A stretch of 64,000 bases of DNA from assembly GCA_004369045.1 (NCBI GenBank), contig ML213504.1, positions 1,784,894-1,848,893 of the forward strand, in the 5' to 3' direction. Origin of the DNA: Heliocybe sulcata. Its lineage: Eukaryota > Basidiomycota > Agaricomycetes > Gloeophyllales > Gloeophyllaceae. Numbering within the stretch: the stretch's first letter is position 1; every line of letters starts with the position of its first letter. Below the pieces are notes generated by a model. It searched no databases. It worked only from the letters and a program-made list of their open reading frames with translations, and was not told where the DNA came from. This document shows positions 1-11,533 of the stretch, piece by piece. The position numbers were made by a program, and so were the translations under genes.

Positions 1-142
1 TGCTTATGTGATCACCCTCTGGCGCAACAGTTTCGCAGCTCTCGTCGACGTATCTGTACCACCACCACGACGATTCTCTTGGCCAGCTTCGTCTGTTCTA
101 ATCAACACTATCGCAATTTGCTCAGTGTGAACTAGAACAAGC

Positions 143-3100
143 ATGGTAAGCAGTTGGCTGCACAGGCTTCTCGGACTGTCTTGCTGAGTAGCATCCGCAG
201 GGCGTTCCAGCGCTATTCCGCTGGCTCAGCAAAAAGTATCCTAAAATCAGTGCGTATAGCGTACCTGGAGGCGCTATAGAGCTGCGTTAACATAATATTT
301 AGTTTATCCTGTTGTGGAGGAGGAAGAAGTAAAGGTTCCCGATGCCGAAGGCGACCTCATCACACTACCCCTTGACATTACGCGACCTAATCCTAATGAG
401 ACGGAATTCGATAATTTGTATCTGGATATGAACGGAATTGTGAGTTCTCTCATAGTCTCTGTCGCACATGTGAGGATATAACACCCTATGCTTTGAAGGT
501 GCATCCCTGCACACATCCCGAAGGAAAGCCTGCTCCTGAGACGGAGGAGGAAATGATGCTCGAGATCTTTAGCTATACTGAGAGGATCGTCAGCATGGTT
601 CGCCCCAGAAAGCTACTCTTCATGGCCATTGATGGCGTCGCTCCGAGAGCGAAGATGAACCAACAGCGGTCAAGACGTTTCCGGTCTTCCCAGGAAGCGA
701 AAGACAAGGAAGAGGCTCGCAAGGAAGCCGTGGCCATGTGGGAAGGTGTGTTACACCACAAGGCAACGCTTGCATAATTCATACTGACATAATCTCAGCT
801 ATGGGCAAGACTCTCAGTGAAGACGAGAAGAATAAGAAATCCTGGGACACTAACGCTATTACACCTGGAACGTCGTTCATGGACCTGCTAGCCACTTCCT
901 TGCGCTATTGGGTTGTTTCGAAGATGAACTCCGACCCAGGATGGAAAGACGTGAGTATATGCGCAGGGATATCTCGTTTTGCGAAGTCTGTCCTAACCTC
1001 GATGCCAGTTGGAGATTCTTATCTCAGATGCCAGCGTTCCCGGAGAGGGAGAGCACAAGATCATGGATTACATCAGACGTCAACGATCCAACCCAGGTCA
1101 CGATCCCAATACACAACATGTAATTTATGGACTTGTACGTGTCACGATCATCGTTTTCGTTGGGCTCTCTGACCTGCGCGCCTTTCAGGACGCGGATTTG
1201 ATTATGTTATCATTGGCTACTCATGAGCCAAACTTTAGGGTATTGCGAGAGGATGTATTCCAGGACTCGGCGAAGAATGCATGCCGTATCTGTGGCGAGG
1301 AAGGCCATTACGCAGCTCAATGCACAGGAACGAAGAAAGAAGTGACGAAGGCTCCCCAGGAGAAGAAGCCTTTCATATTCCTCGACGTCGCTGTTCTGCG
1401 GGAGTACCTCGAGGTCGAGCTAAACGTACCTCAGCAATCGTTCCCTTTCAATCTGGAACAAGCGATCGACGATTGGGTGCTTATGATCTTCTTTGTTGGC
1501 AACGATTTCTTACCGCACATGCCCTCGTTGGAGATCCGAGAAGGCGCGATCGATACTCTAATGAGGATTTGGCGAGACGAGCTGCCCAGGATGGGTGGCT
1601 ATCTGACCGATCATGGTCAGGCCGTGCTTTCACGTATGCAGATTATCCTGGAGGGACTGGCTCGAAGGGAGGATGAAATTTTCCGAAAGCGACGAGAGCG
1701 TGAGTTGGCGTCGTTACATATCCCCATTATATCCCTTACTGACAGTCGTGGTTCTAGACGAGGAGCGGCAGGCTCAGAATGCAAAACGTCGTAAGATAGA
1801 CTCTGGAAACGATGTTGTAGCCGTCGATGCAAATGCGGTTGTAGCACCATCTCCTTCCTTGAATCTGACTGCTGCACCTGCAGCACCCACAGTACATCCA
1901 CTTCCTCCGCGGCCTGATTTCGGATATAATGCCGACTCAATTGGCTTTGGAGGCCCAGTGACTACTGAGTCACAGCAGAATGCCCCTCTCGCCGCGCAGG
2001 CTTTGGGCGGGAGTAACCGTGATGTCGTGGCCAACCGGCGAGCAATTCGTATGGCTAATATGAGTGCGGCTGATGTGCTCAAAGCTGAATTGGCTGGACT
2101 CGTGCCTTTGAAGCCGTCTTCGAACTCCCTGCCTCCAAAACCTGCTGCTGCCGATTCATCACCGCCTATCAGTGCTAGTGCGACGTCTGCCCCCCCTCCT
2201 CCTGTGACAGCATCTGATGCAACTTCTGAGCCGGAGGTACCCGGGTTGAATGTGCAAGCACAGGCCATCGGTCCGGACGCAGTGGCCGATGGTGTCGTCA
2301 ATGGCGATGTCTCCGCTGGGATGTCTGATGGCGCGATGAATGTAGATGGAGGTAGTGCGACGAATGGCGTTGACGGCGGAGCCCAGATTGAGGACTTGTT
2401 GCGTGGCGTGAAGCGTACAATTGAGGAAGTTGAGGAAGAGGATCGGGCGATCGACCCAGACACAACTATTGATGATGCGGACTCAGAGCCCGCAGACGAA
2501 GATGCACCGGTGTCATATGCTATGAAGGTCAACCCTGACGGAAGCGTGGATCAGGAGGATGTAGTCAAGTACGTCGCGGGCGTAAGCTTTGTCTGTGAAG
2601 TTGTATGCTGACGTGTACGGTTGCAGGTTGTGGGAGCCTGGATACAAGGACCGCTACTATATGCAGAAATTCGGTGTTCCGTACAGTGATACAGAATTTA
2701 GGAAGAAGTAAGTTTATATCAGCGTGTGTATGATCTGCGGTTAACGGAACTATTGAATAGGGTAGCGAAGGCTTACATTGAGGGTATTTGCTGGGTCCTG
2801 CAGTATTACTATCAAGGTGTAAGTGCTGCACGATGCATACTGCAACGCTGTACTAACCATCCGCAGACCCCATCGTGGCAATGGTACTATCCTTTCCATT
2901 TTGCGCCTTTCGCTGCGGACTTCGAGGATATCGACAGGATGGACATCAAGTTCAATCCTGGGCAGCCATTCAAGCCGTTTGAGCAGCTCATGGGAGTCTT
3001 CCCTCCTGCGAGGTGTGTATTCGGCCTTCACGCTTTGAAACACTCCATGAGTTGACTTGGTTTCTTCTTTCAGTCGACCACTAATACCGGAGGCGTTCCA

Positions 3101-4353
3101 TGGTTTGATGACAAGCGAAGATTCTCCCATTCTTGACTTCTATCCGTCGAGTTTTGAAGTCGACATGAACGGCAAGAAAATGCTATGGCAAGGTGTGGCT
3201 CTGCTGCCCTTCATAGAGGAAAAGCGGTTATTGGAGGCCATGGCTCCCCACTATGCCGAGCTCAAAGAGGACGAACTTCGCCGGAATGCTTGGGGCAACA
3301 ACACGCTTTACGTTCATGAGGATCACCCCCTCTATCCCTTCCTCGAGGTACTATATGGTAAACGGAAGCAGCAAGACGTAAGTCCTATCACTCGTTGGCC
3401 AGGTCTGTGCTAACTATCTGCTGCAGCCCGTTCCTCTCGACGTCAAACTGAGCAAAGGTATGAACGGGAGCGTAATTCGCAATCCAGATTGCATTCCAGG
3501 GTCGACTTTCGAAGCTGGTCCCCTTGCGTCAGTGGGCCTGCCAGACATCCCTAACGACAAGTCCATATCCGTCCTCTACCTGTTCCCCAAACAGCTCGTG
3601 CCTCATCGATCTGTATTACTGCCCGGTGTCCGTCGCCCTCAGCGGACGCTGACATCAGCTGACCTTGATGCTGCCCAGAGGCGTGGTGGAAGGGGCGGTG
3701 GACTGGGTGGATACAGAGGCGATTATGGAGGAGGTCGTGGAGGTCGCGCCGGTTATGACGGAGGAAGGAGTTCTTACGGCGGGCCAGGCTCATACAACGA
3801 CAGGGGTGGGGGATACCGAGGTGACGATCGTAATGGTGGCGACTATCAGCGGTCCACGCCCCGGCCCCCGCCTCCTTCATACCAGAATAACTCATACTCG
3901 AACTCGTACGGCGGATCTTACCAACCACCGCCGAGGCAGTCCTATACGTCGTCTCAGCAGGGTTACAACGTTTACGGATACGGTAACGGCGCGGCCCAGA
4001 ATCGTGGGGGCTACAATGCATATGGCTCGGGTCCGAGAGGAGCTCCTCCTCGAGGAGGTGGTCAGTATGGTTTGTCTGGTGGCCGAGGGTCATACAACGG
4101 TGGCGCGGGCAGAGGCGGCGGATATAACAGCGGTGGAGGTGGAGGTGGAGGTGGAGGTGGTTATGGCGGCCAAGGAGGCTACGGCGGCCACACTGGTGCT
4201 GGTGGATATGACGGTCACGGAGGCTATGGAGGAGGCAATTCTTCGGCTCCGAGCAACGGTTACAATGGTTATCGGGGCGGAGGCAGAGGAGGTAGAGACG
4301 GAAATTCATACAATAGTAATCCTTCAAGGGGTCGAGGCGGTGGTTGGTACTAA
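143..4353 (+). CDS. RAT1: 5'-3' exoribonuclease 2 (Rat1/Xrn2)
   Basis: Nuclear 5'-to-3' exoribonuclease that trims RNA and promotes transcription termination. The first exon is only the ATG at 143-145, followed by GTAAGC; exon 2 (201-249) reads [16 protein letters not shown], the invariant Xrn N-terminus. About ten exons follow. Visible family motifs are [28 protein letters not shown], the acidic active-site stretches [10 protein letters not shown] and [26 protein letters not shown], and a CCHC zinc knuckle ([14 protein letters not shown], near 1291-1332) typical of Rat1/Xrn2 and absent from Xrn1. A low-complexity Ala/Pro-rich linker precedes the conserved C-terminal domain ([27 protein letters not shown]). 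The tail from about 3680 is RGG/Gly-Tyr-rich and probably binds RNA. The stop lies 139 bp from the end of the convergent next gene. Confidence 0.95.
4132..4160 (+). repeat. GGTGGA microsatellite in the RAT1 tail
   Basis: Nearly five perfect GGTGGA units encode a run of glycines inside the RGG-rich C-terminus of RAT1. Such a hexamer run is likely to vary in length between strains without shifting frame. Confidence 0.8.
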
Positions 4354-4492
4354 TCGATCATATGGACTTGCTGTAAATTATCCTCCTGTATTGTTATCTC
4401 GCTGGCTCGATCCATTACGCGGACTGTCCTATCTGTCTGAAACATAGAAGTACACAGTATACACAAGATGCAAATGATTGCAAGAAAGATGA

Positions 4493-7082
4493 TTACCACC
4501 CAGCACTACTGCCAGCACTACCAGTATAGCCTACAGGCGCCACCGTGCGCTCAGGCTCGGCACTCGAGATATACAGGGAATATTTCTTCTCCTTCTCCTT
4601 CATCTTCCTCTTAATCTTCTTTTCCTTCTCCTTTCGCTTTTTCTCAGCCTTCCTCTCCTTGCGACGTCTTTTCTGCTCACGCAGAGCAGTGATGTTCGGG
4701 TCCATCGGCCGTCCATAGACTCCACTGTATTCACCGTATTGGTAACGGTCCTCAAGGGACGAATCGCTGTCGTCAGAGGAGTCGGAATTAGAGGAAAGGT
4801 CCTCTTCGTCGATGTCGAATTCTGGAAGATCATCGATAATGCCGGCCTCTCTGCCAGTACGACGCTCGCGGCCTTTGTACATTATTACTTCGACACCCCG
4901 AGGATAGAAGAAATTGAAATTCCATTCTTCGATGAGCCCCGCGGCTATGGTGGATCGCTTGGGTACGCGGCCGGTACGAGCAGCCTCGGGTACTGGCAGC
5001 TTCCTCGTCCAAGCCAATGTCACGTCCTACAATCACAATGAGCTAAGTTACTGCTTGACTTCGAGCATCACGAACCTGCATCAATCTATTCCAGTCCTCC
5101 GGATAGACATCATGAGGTCCCAGGACGACCGGCATCCTGGGTGGTGCCAACACCTCCAATTCATCAAGGTCTAGCACCTTCATTCTATCGAACGGCGTGT
5201 AGGGTTGCGCCAAATTCGGGGGCCGCGCAAAGCCTTCTGGCGGACCCTGGTTAACAGGCGCCTCGCCGGCAACGGGGAACGCAGGTCCGCTGAGTGCACC
5301 GCCCCGCATGCTTGGGGATGCTGCAGGCAGGTAGCCTACCATGCCTGGTGGAGCGGGAGAAGGCCCGCGAGACCGGATGGGCTGACCTTCGAGGACATGG
5401 CCTGGAGGGTAAACACCTGGGCGAGCTCCTCCTGGGGCATAGGGCGACGGAGGACGTGAGAGGCGGCCATATGCATCCCCAGGGCGGGGAGACGGAGGGA
5501 AGTACGTGCCGCCCGTAGTAGCAGAAGGCCTGGCGCCGGCGATGGAGTACGCTTGAGAGTCGTAGGCGCTGCTCGGTGCTCGAGGTATGATAGATTCCGG
5601 CCTACTAGGAGACGGCGGATACGCATTCGGTGCAACTCCAGTGCCATACGGCTGAGAGTACTGGGAAGGCGGAGTAGTGTAGGCCGAAGAGCCATAGGCG
5701 CTGCCGGTCTCTGGGTAAGCCCCGGGCACACTGCCGCCGGATCCAGCATATCCAGACATGTAGGGACTTCCACCAGCTGGAGGGTAGGTGCCTGAAGCCT
5801 TGCGACTGCCCTCATAGCCACTAGCACTGTTACTAATTCCCATACCCTCGAATCGCCTGTCCAGGTCCGGTGGGATGCTACTGCTCAACCTACGCTCCCT
5901 CTCGAAACCACCTGCAGGCGGATATGCTCCCCCATAGGCTGAGCCGCTGCTAGGCGGAGCGTAACCAGGAATCGGGCTGGCAGTTCGTCTCTGAGCCATG
6001 CCATAGGCAGGTCCAGCACTAGGCGGGACATAACCAGGAACCGGGCTACCGCTTCGTTTGTCAGCCCCGCCATAAATCGAAGCAGTAGTCGACGCATAAC
6101 CGGGGACAGGGCTAGCGCTCCTCATGTTACTTCCATAGCCTGAGCCGGCTCCCCCGACGTGAGGAGCGTATCCTGGAACAGGACTGGCGCTCCTCATGCT
6201 ATTCCCATAGCCTGAGCCGACTCCCCCGACAGGAGGAGCGTATCCGGGAACAGGACTGGCACTCCTGACGCCACCGCCATAGATGGAGCCGGTCTGGTTG
6301 GATCCGTAGGCGGACACCGGTGTGACGGGCCGCGCCCCAGGCTCGAAGCTGACGCTCTTCTTGCGGGCTCGGGTGTGTTGCGCATCTTTTGCGCGGGCGT
6401 TGCGGAGCTCGCGCTCTTCGGCCTTCTCGCGTTCACGGCGATCGCGCTCCCATTGAGCCACGCGCTTGGCGGAGTCTTTCTCTTCACGTCTGCGACGCTT
6501 ATCCTCGTCGTGTTGCCTATATGATATTAGCATGAGCTATCAACAGATACGTATGAGAACTGACCAGTCGTTCAGGGCTCTTTCTTCATCAGTATTCACA
6601 TAATTGCGATTCCAAGCCGAAGCGAAATCCTGATAATGTATAAGCTAGCGATATCTTAGATTTCAGCACGCTTGCTCACAGCATTCGCAGGCTGAGCGCC
6701 AGCCGGCACAGCACTCGTAGCTTCAGCTGGAATCCACTGTATGCCGTTCACGATGCCTGAGGGAGTCTGATAACTTCATGGTGGTCATAGCATTAGCATC
6801 GCTTAGACTGTGAATAATAGCAGCGTACCTTGCAGGCACGGCCCTAAATGAACGTGGGTCAGAGCGGATAAGACTTCACAGCTGGATCGAGACGTACCGG
6901 AATGGATGGTACACCACTCGTCCATCGGGACCAGTAGATGTAGTGTATGTTATCGTTCCTGGGGTGATCTGAGCCGATCCACCCGTTCCAGCTGGAGATG
7001 GCGAGTACGTTGGCGGCATCTGTGCCACCTGGGGCTGGGGTGACATGCCCCCCGGAAAGGGAACACCTGGGTAGCCTGCCAT
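4493..7082 (-). CDS. Conserved hypothetical protein with SPxPGY repeats and Lys-rich tail
   Basis: I do not recognise a named family. The ATG at 7080-7082 begins MAGYPGVPFPGGMSPQPQ. At least five exons follow: a Pro/Gly-rich start, an exon with GIVNGIQWIPAEATSAVP, DFASAWNRNYVNTDEERAL, a long exon (about 5080-6515), and a last exon ending at TAA 4493-4495. The long exon opens with a charged helical stretch (EEKDSAKRVAQWERDRRERE), then about 300 residues of Pro/Ser/Gly/Tyr-rich sequence with five SPVPGY-type repeats. A compact C-terminal part follows (VLDLDELEVLAPPRMPVVLG, EEWNFNFFYPRGVEVIMYKG), ending in an acidic-Ser run and a Lys/Arg/Glu-rich segment that could be a nuclear signal or coiled coil. 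The ordered C-terminal patches argue for a real conserved protein; its function is unknown. Confidence 0.75.
5925..6282 (-). repeat. Five degenerate ~22-24-residue coding repeats
   Basis: Inside the hypothetical gene at 4493-7082, five units of roughly 66-72 bp each encode R(S/T)(A/G)SP(V/I)PGY followed by a Gly/Ser/Tyr-rich spacer. The two right-hand units (about 6120-6270) are nearly identical in DNA, suggesting recent duplication. Confidence 0.75.
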
Positions 7083-7745
7083 CTTCAGCTCCTCAGCTGA
7101 AGCGTTCTATCTGTTGTACGACTACTAGGTAGAGTCGAGTGCGGGGAAAATAGCGACAACGGGAGCGGGTCCTGAGGCGATAGAGACCTTTGAGAAAGAG
7201 CTGTACGGGGAGCGCCTGAGCTGGGAAGGCTGCCTCGTGTTTGAGGAGAGGTCATCACCTAAGTCCGATGGTGAGATAAGGTGGGCATGATGCCGTTACC
7301 AGTAGACGCCCACGAACAACAGACAACTGATAGCTCGAATGCATATAACCTGCCATAGTCTGAGTGCTGAGGTGGTCGTCCGAGGGTAGCAATCCGGGGA
7401 AGTGGCGACGCGTCCAACTCGCGTCGCGGCCTTCGTTAAACATGATCAAATACTTTGCGCACGGATGCGCTCTGAAATGCTCCCGCGGATATTTCTACTT
7501 TTACCACCACGACCTCTGTAATGTCGGACTTTGGGGCAGCTGGAGGAGCAGCGTTCGCCAATAGTCCAGATATGCCGATATCGATCATTCCTATTCGCAT
7601 TTCAATGTCGCTGATGCTCCGACGCGTGGACATGGGGTACGTGCTTGCATACATTAAGGAGGAGGCGCATATACATAGAATAAACATGTAAATGAGCATA
7701 AGTGAAGGTATGTTCATGTCTTTCGCCGTTCCAGAGCATGGAATG
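7083..7745. other. Intergenic region, no supported gene
   Basis: Upstream of the hypothetical gene ending at 7082 and downstream of the next minus-strand gene. It probably holds the promoter of the former and the 3' UTR of the latter. Open frames here lack family motifs or plausible splice partners. Confidence 0.6.
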
Positions 7746-9550
7746 TCATAGGTTTTGGTTTCTAGCCTTTCCCGCATCTCTGCTGCCGTGGACCATGGCG
7801 AAGAACTCGCATAGCTGTCTGGCTTTGGTTTTGACGCCGTAGATATCACCCATCGGGACAACATCCGTGTCACGTGCCAGAAGTCTCAGTGACTTTCCAA
7901 GGCGATATTCCTGTAGAAGGATGCAATCGTTATTCATGATCCAGTCATTGTTGGTCCACTGGTGCGTACCTGGAGTACAGCTCGAGTGATGTTACGCTTC
8001 AGGCCGTCAACGACATCCAGGGTCTTCCTCAAATCCAGGAGCATCTACAAACTTCCTGTGAGCGGACCAACCCCCACCGCGAGCAATCACATTTGTATGA
8101 CTGACCGTCTCATCGTCCACGGGTGTTCCCGAACGTAGGATGCGCTTGATTGCATTGTTGCAAATAACGACGTCCTGCACTACCTCCTCGGGACCCACGT
8201 CCGCACGTCTCTTCTTCTTCGTCTCCTGCCTGTTCCCGGTGCGCGTTGTATTCTCGACATCACCCCGATAACGTTTCCCAAGGGTACTCGGGGGTGCAGA
8301 CTGAGGTTCGAACTGCCTAGAGGGCGTCAAGGGCCCTCTGTCATCCTTCCTCACGGCAATTGCAACCATCGGTGAAACGGGTTCTGGTGCAGCCGTTACC
8401 CTCGAACGTTCTTGCGCGTTCCCAATACGAACACCGCAGCCAACCTACGAACGTGGGCAATCCAGTTAGCAACGCTGCAATTAATATACCTAACACCGTT
8501 GCTCACCTCAGGACCAGGTTCCCTTTCGGGCCTGCCCGGTGCTAGCCCCAACCCGGAATGATGATCCTTCCTGTGCAGGGTAGCGGAACCAGATACAGGC
8601 TTGCGATTGAGTTTAGCTGCATCCCTGGTCTGCTTAGCGCTGCCCTGCGGAATGCCAGGATACACATCTAGATCAGCGCCTGCACTTTCCTGTGCTGGCT
8701 GCGCCATCGTGACAGATATCGGGACCGTGTTCGGGTGCGTCCTCTCAGCCCGTGCCACATTTGCCACGGCGGAACGTTCGCGAGCGGCATTCGTCGACAC
8801 GGGCTGATTTGTCTTGAGGACCTCCGACACATTCACACCGACGGTGGAAGCTCGAGTGCTATTCACATTCGATTTCGCACTCTCGATTGTCCCCGGTTCC
8901 GGAGCGACTTCTTGTGGCTTTGCCACAATCAACCTTCCGACCTTCTCTTTCCCCCAGTCTTGCATCTCGAACATGGACAGCATGTGCCTCAGATTGACAA
9001 GGCCTGAGGCACGGACGCGTCGCTTCAACTTCTCCTGACAGTCCGTGGCGCGGCCGCAATAGGGGAACGACCTTGAGATAGGTGAATCGGCGCCGTAAGA
9101 TGATAGCTTAGAGCACGATGAGCATCCTTCAGTTGATTATCCTGTCTCTCGCCCTACCTCGGCATGGAACGTAGCAATAGGGCCCTTTGCAGTGGAATAT
9201 TCCGATTGTCGACCTTCAGTTGGATCGTTTTCCGGGCGAAACTTCTTGGAGCCTTCAACTTGGGACGGAAACGGCGCAACGGCATCACCGCGCTCGGCGC
9301 GCGGCGATGCGAATTCCACCGCATTCTCCCTCGTCGAAGCATGCCACCCGCTTTGATCATGGCTAACGTTCACCGTTCTCCCGTGAATGTCGTCGTCGCT
9401 ATTTGGGAGGAACAGTGCAAGTTTTGAGTTGGCTGGTTTGTGTGCTAGCGGGCTCGCGAACTTGCAATTGGCGAGCCCATGTAGCGGGTTGGTGAGGTCT
9501 GGTGTGAAGAGTTGGTGCTTTCGGCTGATATCTGAAGTTATGGCTGCCAT
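7746..9550 (-). CDS. Hypothetical protein, possible TFIIS-N-like C-terminal domain
   Basis: No named match. ATG at 9548-9550 (MAAITSDISRKHQLFTP). I place five exons with in-frame junctions: exon 1 ends at 9158 (GAG|GTAGGG); exon 2 reads LSSYGADSPISRSFPYCGR; exon 3 has KKKRRADV, a likely nuclear signal; exon 4 begins MLLDLRKTLDVVDGLKRN; exon 5 runs EYRLGKSLRLLARD to the TGA at 7746-7748. The protein is about 500 residues, mostly disordered, with two ordered parts. One is near RRVRASGLVNLRHMLSMFEM. The other is the C-terminus, where ITRAVLQEYRLGKSLRLLA and KTKARQLCEFF resemble the helical pattern of TFIIS N-terminal (LW) or LEDGF-IBD-like domains of transcription factors. That resemblance is inferred from pattern only. 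Confidence 0.6.
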
Positions 9551-11533
9551 GTATCTGGGTATCTGGTATGTGGATGGCCATAGGACACAGACATGAGGGT
9601 CATTCTGATTGTGTGCTTATATAGGGCAAACGGGAACTCACGTGAGGCTAAGGAATTACGGTAAGCTCCAAGGTCTAGATCTATGAGAACCCAACAGAAG
9701 AAGAGGTGGGAGAAAAGCGGGAGGGGAAACATGAGGAGTGGGCCTGAACTCAATTTATACCCAGGCTAGTTGGGATTTGGATCTGGGCTACATGTGGTCC
9801 TCTGCCGGGTAAGCCAATCACCAGCCCGCGGCTGACTGAGATATCAACCAGCAGCCAACCAGGTTGGAGTGCCGAATCAGCCAGGGGCTTGGCATGCATG
9901 AGGGTATAAAGAGTAACCTGAAAGGATGGGCAAAGCTGCATTGTCCCCGCAGCCCACATCTCAGTCCGACCCATGCGACGCCCGATGTGGTACACAAAGA
10001 CATGGATATCGATATCAAAGCATAGGATGCATGTGATACCGAAGACTGCTATCACATCCACTTCGACTTAGCGAAGGAGAGGCAGTATTGATACGGGCAG
10101 TATAGGAGCTCACCGGAGGTTGCTAATTTTGGCGGGCTGGCCCGTGGCCACAGTGCCACAACGTTCTCAATCACAAGCAAGACGAGTAACGATCGCGGGA
10201 TCCTTGGTTGAACTCCTCCCAAATGACCGACGGGGCGAAGTTTCAAGGTTCTTGACAGGCACTATCTCATCGTATCTCGCGGGAAGCCACCCAAAGCGAC
10301 AATCCTTTGCCTGTTAGGACAGAGGCGCAAGAGCTTGTCCAACAGCGGGACCAAAGCATAGCCGGAGCGGATCCAAGACAAAGCAAGCTTCGAAAGAGGC
10401 ATAAGCTCAAAGTTCCTTGTTGACCGAGGATACTTTTACATAGAGATTAGAGGCAGCTGAGACGCCGCTATCTCCCCAACTTGAATATGCATTGACTGGA
10501 ACAGTCAATCCGCTGATCCGGGGCTGTTGATGCGCTATCGCGATGGTGGACTGGACGACTATCGGAGTCGAAATGGAAAGCTTGCTCCCCCGGGTTCTCC
10601 GGACCCAGCGTATGCAGGTGACACTGATCTCGGTGCGAGCTCGCCGAATTCGTGACATACCTGGCTCGACCGTATGAATGCCATTGGATGTCCGGCGTAT
10701 TTCCTGTCCATTATACGGGGACAGGATTTCTGTCCGCGGCGAAGAATGAGAATTCACCAGAGTCATTATGACGGCGGTAGTGATAGACCGGCCGATAAGC
10801 ACAAACAAACTGGAATGAAGACGTAAAATGGACGTGAGGTCATCTGCTAAATAGATACATACCGAAATATGCGATTCGCGTCATGTCCCGTGTCGCTGGC
10901 GGGCGGAATGAAATGAGACGGAGGGGGATGCGAACGCATGGGGGGACGCGTGCTTGCTGTTATTCGCCGACGATGTGCTGCGACTGTGAAACTGTGATGA
11001 GCAGTTGTATCGCCTGACATGGACGCAGGAGAATAGATGGCTTTCGGGAGAGACCGCGGACGCGGATATAGAGGCGCAAACGTGCGTTGTGGCCTGGGTT
11101 CAATTGAGACCCCGGTGCTGGTGTGCGGAGGAGCTCACTGAATCGTTGGACAAAAGTACTCGGATAGCGGGTGCAATTCTGTATTATGCGCGAACTGTGG
11201 CCGTGATTGCATTGGGAGATCGAGAGGAGGTCGAGTGGCGCATGCCACAGAGAGAGGATGGAGCTTAGTCAGCCGAGGTGATCGGGGTCACGATGCACGT
11301 TTAAGGCTCTGGTATCGTCAGTGGACCGAGCAACGGGCGCCCAAGTTTCACAACCGCACCGCGGAAAAAGACACAAAAATACGACATATTCTCCTTCTCG
11401 TCTGCTCAGCGCTTGCGAAACATTATATATCTACCGTCGCCCGCATCTCTGCCCTTTCTTCCTATCCAGAGTTCACCCTGACTCACGAATTTTCGGGCAA
11501 TTAGCGCTCTCCTTATCTCCTACTATTCTGCTT
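9551..11533. other. Sparse ~2 kb region upstream of KCS1
   Basis: Apart from the doubtful small gene at 10468-10884 I see no supported coding sequence. The right end (about 11350-11533) is the pyrimidine-rich leader of KCS1. A TATAAA occurs at 9904-9909 but no convincing gene starts downstream of it on the plus strand. Confidence 0.5.
10468..10884 (-). CDS. Possible small secreted protein (multi-exon, doubtful)
   Basis: ATG at 10882-10884 begins MTRIAYFVCLCLSA, a good signal-peptide core. To stay open it needs three introns: GTATGT..CAG just after codon 7, a second near 10785-10730, and a third (GTATGTCACG..AAG) near 10660-10580. The product would be about 75 residues, ending DCSSQCIFKLGR at TAG 10468-10470. 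Splice signals are acceptable but the exons are short and no family is recognised, so chance assembly is possible. Confidence 0.25.

Noticed and set aside
3551-4327. Minus-strand frame rich in His/Leu/Arg
   Set aside because: It is the complement of the RGG/Gly-rich tail of RAT1.
5925-6282. Regular repeats considered as a CRISPR-like array
   Set aside because: Units are tandem coding repeats without unique spacers, in a eukaryotic gene.
7436-7873. Minus-strand frame with a hydrophobic stretch faintly like the end of a TRK potassium transporter
   Set aside because: It overlaps, in another frame, the last exon of the gene at 7746-9550, and no other transporter part is nearby.
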